Origin: a virus
DNA: 32,525 nt
Virus record (IMG/VR): IMGVR_UViG_3300008219_000053
Location: 1 to 32,525 of that record
Reading direction: 5' to 3' (one strand)
Position 1 is the first letter of the stretch. Every line of letters starts with the position of its first letter. A model generated the notes under the pieces. The model was not told the origin of the DNA. It saw nothing but the letters and a program-made list of their open reading frames with translations, and made no database searches. Below are positions 22,885 through 31,583 of the stretch, piece by piece. Made by a program: the position numbers and the translations under genes.

Positions 22885-23061
22885 ATGGCAGGCCGAACAG
22901 TACAGAATGGCAGCCGTGGTCCTAAATCCCCTGCTAAGATACAGAATCCAGAGAAGCTGAAAGATCCTAAGTATGCGTTGGCACTGCATATCGTGCGCCA
23001 GCGACGCGCACAGCGTGGCAGGGGGATGCCGCCGGGTATGCCGCCAGCCCCAATGAGGTAA
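22885..23061 (+). CDS. Small basic protein ending in MPPGMPPAPMR
   Basis: A 58-residue protein from the ATG at 22885; the in-frame GTG at 22873 lies within the duplicated KKGGY segment. The N-terminus MAGRTVQNGSRGPKSPAK is basic, the middle YALALHIVRQRRAQRGRG is helical and arginine-rich, and the end is PPG-like as in its neighbours. The role is unknown. With the 39-residue and proline-rich genes it forms a cluster of small basic proteins between the head and tail genes. Confidence 0.6.
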   Translation: MAGRTVQNGSRGPKSPAKIQNPEKLKDPKYALALHIVRQRRAQRGRGMPPGMPPAPMR

Positions 23062-23064
23062 GAT

Positions 23065-24327
23065 ATGCCAGTTATTCAGGGTCGCACCCGTGAACAGTTA
23101 CGGCAGCACATAGGTTATGCCCTTGGTGCTGTGTATGTCTCGTCGGCATCTACAAACGGGTCCACTACCACCCTTGTTGACAACACGTTGGTGTTGGGGG
23201 GTGCTGATAACTACATAGGGTACTGGGCTAGGTTCACGTCCGGGGATGATGACGGGGCAATCAGGCGCGTTACTGATTCCGCAATCTCCAGTAACGTGAC
23301 TACGCTTACCATCATGCCAGCCCTGTCTGCATCGTCCACGTCCGGGGATACCTACGAGCTATGGCAGGGCACATATAACCCTACGTCCATAGATGATTTT
23401 ATTAACCAGACAATCATTGGGGCGACTGGTAATGCCTATGACCCCATTGAGAACGTGGAGCTGCATGGCGACGGGAAGCAGCTCCGCTTTGACATCCCCT
23501 CCAATATATCCATGATCTCCAAGGTTGAGTATCGGGACAAGGTGAAATCCACACGGATTCATGCCTGTAATGTTACTTTTGATGAAACAACTGATAATGA
23601 AATGTCTCAAGAGGTGGATAGCAAGGACTTCAAGCAAGGGGGGTCATCACTTAAAATCACTACATCTGTCGGTGATGGCAGCTTTATCAGTGACTCTATC
23701 AGTTCACTAGATATCTCTGGGTATACCCATCTGGAGGGGTGGGTGAAGGCGACAACAGCCCTAGCGGCATCAGACTTCAATGTCCTTCTTGATGACACTG
23801 CCGCCTGTGCTAGTCCCGTTGAGACGCTTGCAGTTCCTGCGGTTGCAGCGGATACATGGACGTTCTTCCGCATAGAACTTGCTAATCCTGAGTCAGATAC
23901 AGCGATTGTTAGTGTAGGCATTGAGTACAACGCAAACTCAGGCACAAATAAAGTGTGGTTCGATGACCTCCGTGTTGTTCACAATGACACGGCTGAGTGG
24001 ACAACACTGTCGCGCCACAACTGGAGGATAGACAAGGCGGCCCGTGACCTGATGCTCGTGAGGGACGGACATGATGCAGTGGGATACTCACTCATTAAGC
24101 TGATTGGTGGCGATAAGCCAGCCTTGCTTACGAGTGATTCTGCGGCTACTGAGATTGATGAGAACTTCATAATAGCCAATGCTACCAACCTTGCCCTGAT
24201 ATCTACTTCAGGGGGGCCTGCTACAGACCCTGATGCAAAGAGGCAGCTTAGTGCCTACTGGGCTGCACAGGCAGAGCGTAGCAGGCGGGCGTTGCCCCTG
24301 CTTGTGAACGTGAGGCAAGTTGAGTAA
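23065..24327 (+). CDS. Connector/adaptor-like protein with inserted carbohydrate-binding-type domain
   Basis: A 420-residue protein in two parts. Residues 1-160 and about 310-420 look like one structural unit: an N-terminal helix (REQLRQHIGYAL) and helices DKAARDLMLVRDG and KRQLSAYWAAQAERSRRAL, as in head-tail adaptors. Between them, about 170-306, is a beta-rich jelly-roll pattern with GGSSLKIT, LEGWVKAT, ETLAVP, DTWTFFRIEL and VWFDDLRV, the hallmarks of carbohydrate-binding or galactose-binding-like domains. It is therefore probably a collar or head-tail joining protein with a surface-exposed sugar-binding insertion. GAGGTAAG precedes the ATG. Confidence 0.65.
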   Translation: MPVIQGRTREQLRQHIGYALGAVYVSSASTNGSTTTLVDNTLVLGGADNYIGYWARFTSGDDDGAIRRVTDSAISSNVTTLTIMPALSASSTSGDTYELWQGTYNPTSIDDFINQTIIGATGNAYDPIENVELHGDGKQLRFDIPSNISMISKVEYRDKVKSTRIHACNVTFDETTDNEMSQEVDSKDFKQGGSSLKITTSVGDGSFISDSISSLDISGYTHLEGWVKATTALAASDFNVLLDDTAACASPVETLAVPAVAADTWTFFRIELANPESDTAIVSVGIEYNANSGTNKVWFDDLRVVHNDTAEWTTLSRHNWRIDKAARDLMLVRDGHDAVGYSLIKLIGGDKPALLTSDSAATEIDENFIIANATNLALISTSGGPATDPDAKRQLSAYWAAQAERSRRALPLLVNVRQVE

Positions 24328-26267
24328 TGACCTCCAAGGTTATAGATACCAACGAGATCTCCCTGAATGGGGTCTACTACCCTATTACACGTCCTGTTCG
24401 TAGCACGCTGGCTTCTATCTACCCTGCCAAGGTAGTCATAGGAGACACGAGTAAGGATTCCAACCTACGCTCCTCCATCATAGCGTGGTCTGACTGGCGT
24501 GGAGGGATTGGCATTAACCGCATGGAGGGTGGCGAGACTAGCAGGGCGTGGTATAGCACCTGTCAGTTACGATACAAGAACCATCTGGTGCTTCCCGGCC
24601 TTGCTACTGAGAGTAGCACCCCTACTCATAGCCTTACAGATGCCACGATAGGGGCAATCAATACGCTTTCCTCTGAGGTATATGCCTTCTGGAATGGCTC
24701 AACCTCTGAGTCACCAAAGCTCTTCAAGTACAACAACACCAATGATAGCTGGGGGTCTGCCCTGACCCAGAGTGCCACCGATCAGGTTACTGACTCCGTG
24801 GTCTTCACGGATAGTGGGGGCACAACCTACCTAGTCTTTGCCCACTATGATGCTAATGGCAGCGGATATACCTACTCATCAGATGGGTCTAGCTGGACTA
24901 CAGATGCCACAGACACACAGTTTGTGACCACATGGGACGAGCGTTTATGGGGCATATCTAATGTTGGACAGCTCTGGCATGCCACATCTATAGGCACAGA
25001 GGTCAACGATGCAGTGTTGCCCCTGCCTGACGGCTCCGTAACTGCCCTGTTTGTAGCCCGTAATGCTATGGGTGTGCCAATTATCTATGCGGCTACGGCT
25101 AGGGGACTGTATGCCCACAATGCGGACAACGCCATGTGGGAAGACACGCAGATGGACTTCCCCACCCACCCGGAGAACGGCAAGGGCACCGTGAGGTGGC
25201 GTGACTCGGTATACATTCCTTCAGGGAACGGAATTTACCGGTATGTTAACGGCAACAATGCGGCGGTTATCTCAGTGGTGGGCCCCGACAGGGATGACGG
25301 CCTACCCTCTGATAAGCGTGGTTCCATACGCCACATGGCCGGGTCCCATAACGAACTGCTGGTGGGCATAGATGCCAGCACGTCACCATCAACCATAAGC
25401 TCCACGGATGTCCCATACCAGTGGGTCAGTCACCAAGGATCAAAGGTTATTGCAGCAGATAGTGGGTATAGCACCATACTGGGGTACAACGATATGGGGT
25501 GGGAAGTGAAGTGGCAGGCGAGCACGTCAGGGAAGGGCTTTGATTCCATGCACGTCTCAGACGCATATGACAAGCACCGTGTGTGGTGGGGTCACAACGA
25601 CATAGTGCATTTCATGGACTTACCCAGTGATATCATCAACCCGTCAGAGGTATCGGAGTTTTCCTATGCCCTAGAGGGGGTGCACGAGACACCGTGGTTC
25701 AATGCAGGGCAGTCAGAGATAGATAAGCTGGCATTAAAGCTACGCATTGAGGCACAGGATCTTAGCTCCACGGAGAAGGTCAAGGTGGAGTATGCCACCG
25801 ACTATGCCGAGTCGTACACCACGGCTGTGGGAACGCTGGATGCTACAGAAATGGGAGCTGCGTCTGGGACATACACATATACGTTTGGCTCAAGCGCAGG
25901 CACGGTGTTCAGGGCTATCAAGTTCAAGCTCACCCTGAACCGCTCCACGGCTACAAGTACAGGGCTGGAGAAGTTCGAGACACCTGATGTGGTGAGCCTT
26001 ACCCTTGAGTGGCGCAAGAAGATACCGGCTAAGTGGGGACACACCGTGGAGGTAGACCTCAATAATGAGCATAGGGGCAACCAGCCCAAGGACCTGCGGT
26101 CAGCACTTGTCAGTGCTATTGAGAGCACCACCCTCGTGGAGTTTACTTTCAGGGATGATGGAGGGGGTACGAGGAACTACTATGTGGATGTGATGGCAGC
26201 GGCGGGCATGGAGTATACAGGACATGATGAAAGAGGCACCACACAGATTTCTGTGGTGGAGCCGTAG
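24327..26267 (+). CDS. Large beta-rich tail protein (propeller-like)
   Basis: A 646-residue protein rich in Trp, Ser, Thr and Gly with repeated strand-turn units (VYAFWNGSTS, TYLVFAHYDANGSGYTYSSDGSSW, ERLWGISNVGQLWHA, IYAATARGLYAHN), which suggests a beta-propeller for roughly residues 90-430, followed by a beta-sandwich C-terminus. It starts in a TAATG overlap with the adaptor-like gene. Position suggests a tail hub, nozzle or adhesion-bearing tail protein. No specific family is recognised; confidence in tail role comes from gene order. Confidence 0.65.
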   Translation: MTSKVIDTNEISLNGVYYPITRPVRSTLASIYPAKVVIGDTSKDSNLRSSIIAWSDWRGGIGINRMEGGETSRAWYSTCQLRYKNHLVLPGLATESSTPTHSLTDATIGAINTLSSEVYAFWNGSTSESPKLFKYNNTNDSWGSALTQSATDQVTDSVVFTDSGGTTYLVFAHYDANGSGYTYSSDGSSWTTDATDTQFVTTWDERLWGISNVGQLWHATSIGTEVNDAVLPLPDGSVTALFVARNAMGVPIIYAATARGLYAHNADNAMWEDTQMDFPTHPENGKGTVRWRDSVYIPSGNGIYRYVNGNNAAVISVVGPDRDDGLPSDKRGSIRHMAGSHNELLVGIDASTSPSTISSTDVPYQWVSHQGSKVIAADSGYSTILGYNDMGWEVKWQASTSGKGFDSMHVSDAYDKHRVWWGHNDIVHFMDLPSDIINPSEVSEFSYALEGVHETPWFNAGQSEIDKLALKLRIEAQDLSSTEKVKVEYATDYAESYTTAVGTLDATEMGAASGTYTYTFGSSAGTVFRAIKFKLTLNRSTATSTGLEKFETPDVVSLTLEWRKKIPAKWGHTVEVDLNNEHRGNQPKDLRSALVSAIESTTLVEFTFRDDGGGTRNYYVDVMAAAGMEYTGHDERGTTQISVVEP

Positions 26268-26275
26268 GAGTAAGA

Positions 26276-26569
26276 ATGAGAGTAGATACGGGCATAATAA
26301 CTGTTTCTTCGGCAGGCACAGGGGTTCAGGCCAGCAACGTGACCAACCGTGTTAAGTACATCAAGTTCAAAGCCCTTGCGGGGAACTCAGGCATTGCCTA
26401 TGTGGGCATCAGCGATGTGGCCTCAACGACAGGGTACGAGCTGAGTGCAGGCAACGAGATAGATATGAACTTTGGAGAGTTCGGGGGCAGTGTCCCGGCT
26501 AATGTTTTCTACGCAGACGCAGCGACCAACAACGACAAGGTCTGCTGGGTGATGATACTGGAAGGATAA
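26276..26569 (+). CDS. Small beta-rich tail or fibre-associated protein
   Basis: A 97-residue, Val/Ala/Gly-rich beta protein: VKYIKFKALAGNSGIAYVGISDVASTTG and GYELSAGNEIDM. This pattern (a strand with YVGxSDVxSTxG followed by LxAGxEI) is familiar from small phage structural proteins, which often form a sandwich bound to tails or baseplates. The ribosome site TAGGAG is good, and the stop overlaps the next start as TAATG. Role inferred from neighbours. Confidence 0.65.
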   Translation: MRVDTGIITVSSAGTGVQASNVTNRVKYIKFKALAGNSGIAYVGISDVASTTGYELSAGNEIDMNFGEFGGSVPANVFYADAATNNDKVCWVMILEG

Positions 26570-26967
26570 TGACAACACAGGCATCACAAGTACAGATTCC
26601 TGCGAACTGGGCTGGATCAGGGCCTGAGTACATTGCGTACCAGACCTTCATACAGCTAGGCAAAGACCCGCAAGAGGACTTCACCTACCAGTCAGCGCGC
26701 ATGGGTGGCCGTCTGGACAAGGGCGGTATCATACTGGACTTCCTATTCACTAACCCGCCAGATTTGGCTGTCAATGTGCAGGGGGTATACTATCACTATG
26801 AGTTTGGAGTTGAAGTTAAGGCTCGTGATATAATGGCTCGTGCTATGATGGCAGGGAATGGTATAGCGTTAATCTTCATAGATGACGATGACTTGATGAG
26901 GGACCCGACATACTATTGCAGGGAAGCTCTCAATTATCGTGACCACTCTCAGATAGGAGGCGGCTAA
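26569..26967 (+). CDS. Restriction-endonuclease-fold phage protein
   Basis: A 132-residue protein matching a phage family with TYQSARMGGRLDKGGIILDFLF (catalytic-position D57), then VNVQGVYYHYE, and later a helix and ALIFIDDDDL. The pattern (GGR...GG.vvDFl, VQG.YxH, D in a following helix) belongs to PD-(D/E)XK/Vsr-like endonucleases found as single small genes in phage structural operons, possibly mobile. Here it is inserted between a tail protein and the fibre without a change in gene spacing. Activity is not demonstrable from sequence. Confidence 0.65.
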   Translation: MTTQASQVQIPANWAGSGPEYIAYQTFIQLGKDPQEDFTYQSARMGGRLDKGGIILDFLFTNPPDLAVNVQGVYYHYEFGVEVKARDIMARAMMAGNGIALIFIDDDDLMRDPTYYCREALNYRDHSQIGGG

Positions 26968-29738
26968 TGACAATCAATGTTGCGGGACATTTATACAACG
27001 ATGCTGGGACTGCCATCAGTGGAGCCAGCGTTAAGCTCCTTGAGACGGGCACGACCACACAGGAAGGGTCTACGGTTACTACTGGTAGTGGTGGGGAGTG
27101 GGCTTTTACTGAGGCTGATCAGGACCGCTATGACGTAGAGATAACGAGTGGGTCATCGGTACGGCGCATCCGCTGGGATGACCAGATATCCCTCAAGGAA
27201 CTGGATGCCCGCAACAACACGGGGGCTACTACCCCTGCTGCTACATTCAGCAACATTACTAATGCTGTAGCTAACCAAGTAGCTGTATTTAGTGGTGCTA
27301 ATTCAACCAAAGCAGACAATGACGAGATATACCTGTCCTACAAACTAGCTGATTCTGCTGGCAACCTCGATGAGTTTGCCCGGATGACAGTGGTTGCAAC
27401 AGACGTGACATCTGGCTCTGAAGATGGGCAGATAGAGTTTGATGTCATTAAGGCAGGGACACTTACCAAGGTCTGGACAATCACTTCCAGCACTGGTGCG
27501 GCCATGTCCTTCGACATGAACGTGGATGCCCTGACCATAGGGTCTGGAGCTGACACGGATGTCAGCCTTACCTTTGATGCCAATAGTGCTGATGGGGTCA
27601 TCACATGGATGGAAGACGAGGACTACTTCAAGTTCTCTGATGACATCCTGATGAACAGCACTGAGCGTATCAACTTCTATGACACGGCTATCTACATCTA
27701 CTCCTCTGCGGATGGGCAGTTAGATCTGGTAGCTGATACCGAGGTGCAGATAGCAGCCACTACGATAGATATCAATGGAGCTGTTGCCCTCAATGGGGCA
27801 ATAACAGGGGCAACGGACATCACCTTATCAGGTGAACTAGATGCGGCAACCCTAGATATATCAGGCAATGCCGATATAGACGGGACTACGAATCTGGATG
27901 CCGTGGACATAGATGGAAACGTACAGCTAGACGGTACATTGACTGTGGGGGTGGATGACACAGGGCTGGACGTGAAGTTCTTTGGGGCTACGGCGGGGAG
28001 TTTTATGTTGTGGGATGAGTCCGATGATGCTTTAGAACTAACGGACTCAAGCCCAATTAAAATCGGCGATGGTGGGGATATGACTATCTACCACGATGGG
28101 AGCCACTCATACATCACCAATGCCACAGGAGCATTAAAGTTAGCTACTGAGACAAGTGGTATCGCTGTCACAATAGGACACGCCACATCTGAGGTCACCA
28201 TTGCAGACAACCTTACGGTAACAGGAACGCTTACACTTGGATCTGGTGCAGAATTGGCCGAGGCAGAGTTGGAGCTGCTTGACGGCATCACCGCTGGTAC
28301 AGCGATTGCTTCTAAGGTAGTTACTACGGATGCAAACATAGATACGTCAGGACAAAGAAACCTTACGATCACTGGTGAGTTAGATGCAGCAACACTAGAC
28401 ATCTCAGGCAACTCAGACTTTGATGGCACTCTTGATGTAGCAGGCAACACTGTTATATCCGCAGGCACATTCACGGTTGGCTCAGATGGTAGCGGACAGG
28501 ATGTCATCTTCTACTCAGGGACATCAGGGGACAACCTCACTTGGGATTCCTCAGAAGAAGTTCTCCAGATAACAGGCACTAACGGGGCTACCGCCCTTGA
28601 TGTTCTTGATGGTGATGTGCGGATTGTAGACAAGCTCTATTTCTTTGACCGTGGCGGTGAGTATATATCTAGCGATGGTGGTACGCTGACGATTAAGGGC
28701 GCGTCAACGATTGTGGACTCGACAGGCGGGAATTTTTATGTGAGGGCTGCTGGCGGTGGGCTGATTCTCCAATCGGCAGAGAATATATTCTTTGATGCGA
28801 GTCAATATTTTACTTGGCGTGACCAAGATAATAGCGATAATGAGATACTAAAACTTAACAGTGCAACTGCGACTGTCGCACTTGAATTTCAGCAGGCATC
28901 CACCATCAGCACCAGTACGGGCATCCTATCTCTGGATGCTGGCTCTACATCCATTCGCCTAAATGAAGCGGGTGCTGATATTGATGTCTTTATAGAGTCT
29001 GCGAACAATAACAAAGTGTTCCACACCAACGCAGGCACAGACACCGTGGGCATTGGAGGGACGGGCGTAACCGAGTCCATGCTGGCTATCGTCGCTGGTG
29101 CTGTTGGGCATAATCTATATACGCAGTACGGCGTAGCCATCAATGTTTTCGCAGATACTTTCAACGATACTGGGAGTGCTGCGACAGATGCAATTATACC
29201 CACGGTGTCCATTGCTCCATTAACCTATACAGGCACAAATGCCAACACCTACACAAACGCAGTCAGTCTATATATCCAAGGCCCACCTGTTGCAAGCACG
29301 AACATTACAATCACCAATGCTTACGCCCTCTGGGTAGATGCTGGGGTGAGTAGGCTTGATGGGGCTATTTCATTAGGCACTGACCACGGTGATGATGGGC
29401 AGCAACTAACATCGGGCGGGGATGACGCAGCCTGTGATTGGACTGCTGCCAGTTCTCTGCGAGAGCATAAAAATATTGGAAGTGAGGCTGATGCAGGCCA
29501 AGCACTTCAGGCAATGCTGGACGCAACTCCATACCACTTCAGATACAAAGAGAAGCACGGCACGGGTGACTCAAGGACAGAGTATATCGGCGTGATGGCT
29601 GATGATGCACCGTGGGCAATGCACTACAAGGGAACGATTGTCAATCCAGTTAATACTCTTGGGTATACTGTGCTAGCGGTACAAGCATTGAACGATAAAA
29701 TTGAGAGGTTAGAGTCCTTACTCGCAAAGGAGGCATAA
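26967..29738 (+). CDS. Tail fibre/spike with C-terminal S74 intramolecular chaperone
   Basis: A 923-residue protein. Residues 1-75 form an Ig-like/carboxypeptidase-regulatory-type domain (VAGHLYNDAGTAISGASVKL...). The long middle is a repetitive beta-rich shaft with GELDAATLDISGN twice and many DIDG, LTVG and ITGA units, typical of trimeric fibres. The last 95 residues are a peptidase S74 chaperone: SSLREHKNIG, with Ser830 and Lys835 at the spacing of the Ser-Lys dyad, YIGVMADDAPWAM, and a terminal coiled coil ALNDKIERLESLL. The domain drives trimerisation and then cleaves itself off. AGGAGG precedes the ATG, which overlaps the upstream stop. It probably mediates host binding. Confidence 0.88.
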   Translation: MTINVAGHLYNDAGTAISGASVKLLETGTTTQEGSTVTTGSGGEWAFTEADQDRYDVEITSGSSVRRIRWDDQISLKELDARNNTGATTPAATFSNITNAVANQVAVFSGANSTKADNDEIYLSYKLADSAGNLDEFARMTVVATDVTSGSEDGQIEFDVIKAGTLTKVWTITSSTGAAMSFDMNVDALTIGSGADTDVSLTFDANSADGVITWMEDEDYFKFSDDILMNSTERINFYDTAIYIYSSADGQLDLVADTEVQIAATTIDINGAVALNGAITGATDITLSGELDAATLDISGNADIDGTTNLDAVDIDGNVQLDGTLTVGVDDTGLDVKFFGATAGSFMLWDESDDALELTDSSPIKIGDGGDMTIYHDGSHSYITNATGALKLATETSGIAVTIGHATSEVTIADNLTVTGTLTLGSGAELAEAELELLDGITAGTAIASKVVTTDANIDTSGQRNLTITGELDAATLDISGNSDFDGTLDVAGNTVISAGTFTVGSDGSGQDVIFYSGTSGDNLTWDSSEEVLQITGTNGATALDVLDGDVRIVDKLYFFDRGGEYISSDGGTLTIKGASTIVDSTGGNFYVRAAGGGLILQSAENIFFDASQYFTWRDQDNSDNEILKLNSATATVALEFQQASTISTSTGILSLDAGSTSIRLNEAGADIDVFIESANNNKVFHTNAGTDTVGIGGTGVTESMLAIVAGAVGHNLYTQYGVAINVFADTFNDTGSAATDAIIPTVSIAPLTYTGTNANTYTNAVSLYIQGPPVASTNITITNAYALWVDAGVSRLDGAISLGTDHGDDGQQLTSGGDDAACDWTAASSLREHKNIGSEADAGQALQAMLDATPYHFRYKEKHGTGDSRTEYIGVMADDAPWAMHYKGTIVNPVNTLGYTVLAVQALNDKIERLESLLAKEA

Positions 29739-29947
29739 TGCCATTAAGTGATTCGGAGAAGGTAACGCTGGTAACAGATGCGCTCAAAGACCACATTCCT
29801 TATGAAGGGGCTGGAAGCGATACTAGGGACTTGGCAGCTTTGAAAGCGGCATTTCTCAAAAGGCACTTAGACGCTCTCGTGATCTCATACCAGAGGGCAC
29901 AGGCCAATGCAACAATGGAAGTCATCGCCACTGAGACGGTGACCTGA
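29738..29947 (+). CDS. Small hypothetical protein after fibre gene
   Basis: A 69-residue helical protein with DSEKVTLVTDALKDH and FLKRHLDALVISYQRAQANATM. AAAGGAGG precedes the ATG, which overlaps the fibre stop. No membrane segment. Possibly a fibre assembly factor, judged only by adjacency, or a lysis-cluster accessory. Confidence 0.65.
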   Translation: MPLSDSEKVTLVTDALKDHIPYEGAGSDTRDLAALKAAFLKRHLDALVISYQRAQANATMEVIATETVT

Positions 29948-29962
29948 TATAGGTGGTGAACC

Positions 29963-30133
29963 ATGTTTGCTATGATGAGGATATGGCTGACCAACAGGCC
30001 CTTGTTCCGGGCACTCTGTGCGTTGGCACAGGCCACGGAGGCTATACCGGGACGAGTGCCACCCGTGGCTAGGCAGAAGATCAACCATATATACTGGGCT
30101 AAGTATGATTCAGAAGGTGCGTGGCAACGGTGA
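29963..30133 (+). CDS. Small basic hypothetical protein (56 residues)
   Basis: ATG at 29963 with AGGTGG upstream and a stop overlapping the next start as GTGA. The product is Arg-rich with an amphipathic N-terminus (MRIWLTNRPLFRALCALAQA) and ends INHIYWAKYDSEGAWQR. It is too short to assign; it may associate with the membrane through its N-terminal helix. The coupling with the next small membrane protein argues it is real. Confidence 0.6.
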   Translation: MFAMMRIWLTNRPLFRALCALAQATEAIPGRVPPVARQKINHIYWAKYDSEGAWQR

Positions 30134-30282
30134 TAGGCAAGGTCAGGCCCCAGATATTTTTAGCAATACTGGTGCTGGGTATTCTTGCAGGGGTTGGGGC
30201 TTGGCAGCAACAGCCTGAGATAGCCACCGGTACCATCGGTGGTATAATCGCGCTCGGCATGAAGGTATTAGAAGCGGAGTAG
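30130..30282 (+). CDS. Two-helix small membrane protein, holin candidate
   Basis: GTG at 30130, overlapping the previous stop as GTGA, encodes 50 residues. Residues 9-25 (IFLAILVLGILAGVGAW) and about 33-46 (GTIGGIIALGMKVL) are apolar and form two membrane spans joined by a polar QQQPE turn. Small two-span proteins in phage late regions are commonly holins, which trigger lysis, but this type of protein also occurs with other roles. No lysin was recognised next to it. Confidence 0.55.
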   Translation: MIGKVRPQIFLAILVLGILAGVGAWQQQPEIATGTIGGIIALGMKVLEAE

Positions 30283-30286
30283 GCTC

Positions 30287-31285
30287 ATGTGGATAGCAGA
30301 ATTATTTATTAATTTTTTAATTGCCCTTGAGTTTGGGTGGTGGAGCTTTCTCCGCTCACCCGGCCACACATATCGCCGCACAATATTCTACCGTGATTGG
30401 GTGTTGGCGAAGGTGGAGTATCTGCAATCTGAGAGTGCCAAGTGGCGAGCCTTATTTACCACGCTGAAGCTACCATACAGTGCGCTAAGGATGATGGGCC
30501 TATCACCGAATATGGCGGTGTCTATGCTTGTGGCAGGGAGTGCAGTTGGTGGTGGAGCGATAGCAGCAGAAATGATGGAACCGCCATCATTTAGCAAGGG
30601 TGATGCTGGCATATATGACGCTCCGTTAGACACTCCCGTATTCGTAGCCGAGAGTTTCAACACCCTTAGAGTAGACCTTGGGTCTACGGCTGTGGGGAAT
30701 ATAACCATCAAGGACACCACGCTTGGCACGGCGTTCACGGGGTCGTCTTTGCCGTCGGGCGAAACGTCTCCCATAATCATCGGGGGCAAAGCAGCAGTGG
30801 TTGACCCTGCGTTCTCCGAGACTTTTCTTGAGACATCATATCTGTTGGTGGATAGGTGGCGGTGCGAGTCGCTCCTGATTACCAACTCAGAGGCGAACAA
30901 GCTGATAGTCACTGGCATGGTTTCAGACGGGCAGAGCCTTAGCCCTGTTCCAGCAGCTATCCGCATGCGGGCGGTGAATGGGGGAGTCAGGGCTGCTGAC
31001 ATGGAAGGCCATTCTAACTACTTTGACCAATTGCGCATACAGGCGACGAGCAGTGGGGTCAATGGCAAGGTCGATGTCTTAACCCTTTCCAATTTGTACA
31101 GCCGCGGAGGCTCGTGCCTGATAGACAGAGTTCTTGCGAATGTGATAGAAATCAGGTTAGGCGAGATAGGAGGGGATTCAGATTTAGCCACCAAGGCATT
31201 CCAGATCGCCGATACCGTTTCCTATACCACATTTGAGGCCGTTGGCAATGTTGAGGTAGCGATGGCAGTACCTGCCATCCAGTGA
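30287..31285 (+). CDS. Membrane-anchored beta-rich protein of unknown function
   Basis: A 332-residue protein with an N-terminal apolar aromatic segment (about residues 4-21) and a second, MAVSMLVAGSAVGGGAIAA (76-94). After this, a beta-rich ectodomain includes FNTLRVDLGSTAVGNITIKDTTLGTAF. The order of short cytoplasmic part, span and strand-rich domain suggests a protein anchored in or crossing a membrane, or a virion protein with a lipid-seeking N-terminus. The start follows GGAG. No enzyme motif recognised. Its place between two small membrane proteins hints at lysis or host-envelope interaction. Confidence 0.65.
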   Translation: MWIAELFINFLIALEFGWWSFLRSPGHTYRRTIFYRDWVLAKVEYLQSESAKWRALFTTLKLPYSALRMMGLSPNMAVSMLVAGSAVGGGAIAAEMMEPPSFSKGDAGIYDAPLDTPVFVAESFNTLRVDLGSTAVGNITIKDTTLGTAFTGSSLPSGETSPIIIGGKAAVVDPAFSETFLETSYLLVDRWRCESLLITNSEANKLIVTGMVSDGQSLSPVPAAIRMRAVNGGVRAADMEGHSNYFDQLRIQATSSGVNGKVDVLTLSNLYSRGGSCLIDRVLANVIEIRLGEIGGDSDLATKAFQIADTVSYTTFEAVGNVEVAMAVPAIQ

Positions 31286-31494
31286 TAACCATGTGGCCAT
31301 TCAAGCGTAACAGGTGGAAGCCCCCGAACAGCCCCCTAACATCCTTCGCCTTTGAGAACCAAGGAACTTGGGAGATGTGGCAGGGGCTGATGGATGTCCG
31401 AGAGAGGGTGGGCCGCATAGAGGGAGGGCTAATGTTGCTGATCCCACTGGTGTTGGCGATTCTGGGACTATTGATTGCGGAAGGTGTGAGGTAA
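31282..31494 (+). CDS. XhlA-like small membrane protein, holin candidate
   Basis: A 70-residue frame from a GTG at 31282, overlapping the upstream stop as GTGA, or 67 residues from the ATG at 31291. A polar N-terminus with TWEMWQGLMDVRERVGRIEGG precedes one C-terminal span, LMLLIPLVLAILGLLIAEGV. A short helix with VRERVGRIEG ahead of a single C-terminal span is the architecture of XhlA/haemolysin-type holin partners. Holin function is inferred; no experimental evidence can come from this window. Which start is used is uncertain. Confidence 0.6.
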   Translation: MITMWPFKRNRWKPPNSPLTSFAFENQGTWEMWQGLMDVRERVGRIEGGLMLLIPLVLAILGLLIAEGVR

Positions 31495-31497
31495 ACT

Positions 31498-31581
31498 ATG
31501 GATTGGGTTGTCATAATGGCCCTGAGGTGCCTTAAAACGCCATGCAGGCATGGTGACAACCCTGCTAGAAATGAGGAATAG
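31498..31581 (+). CDS. Very small hypothetical protein (27 residues)
   Basis: ATG at 31498 with GAGG seven bases upstream encodes MDWVVIMALRCLKTPCRHGD and a short acidic tail. The N-terminus is apolar and the middle basic with two cysteines and one histidine. The stop is two bases before the ATG of the next gene. It could be a genuine micro-protein or a leader for translation of the next gene. Confidence 0.4.
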   Translation: MDWVVIMALRCLKTPCRHGDNPARNEE

Positions 31582-31583
31582 GC

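Noticed and set aside
22673-22960. 95-codon open frame overlapping the Pro/Arg-rich gene
   Set aside because: It lies out of frame within low-complexity GC-rich DNA; the frame at 22477-22860 fits the gene chain and overlaps better.
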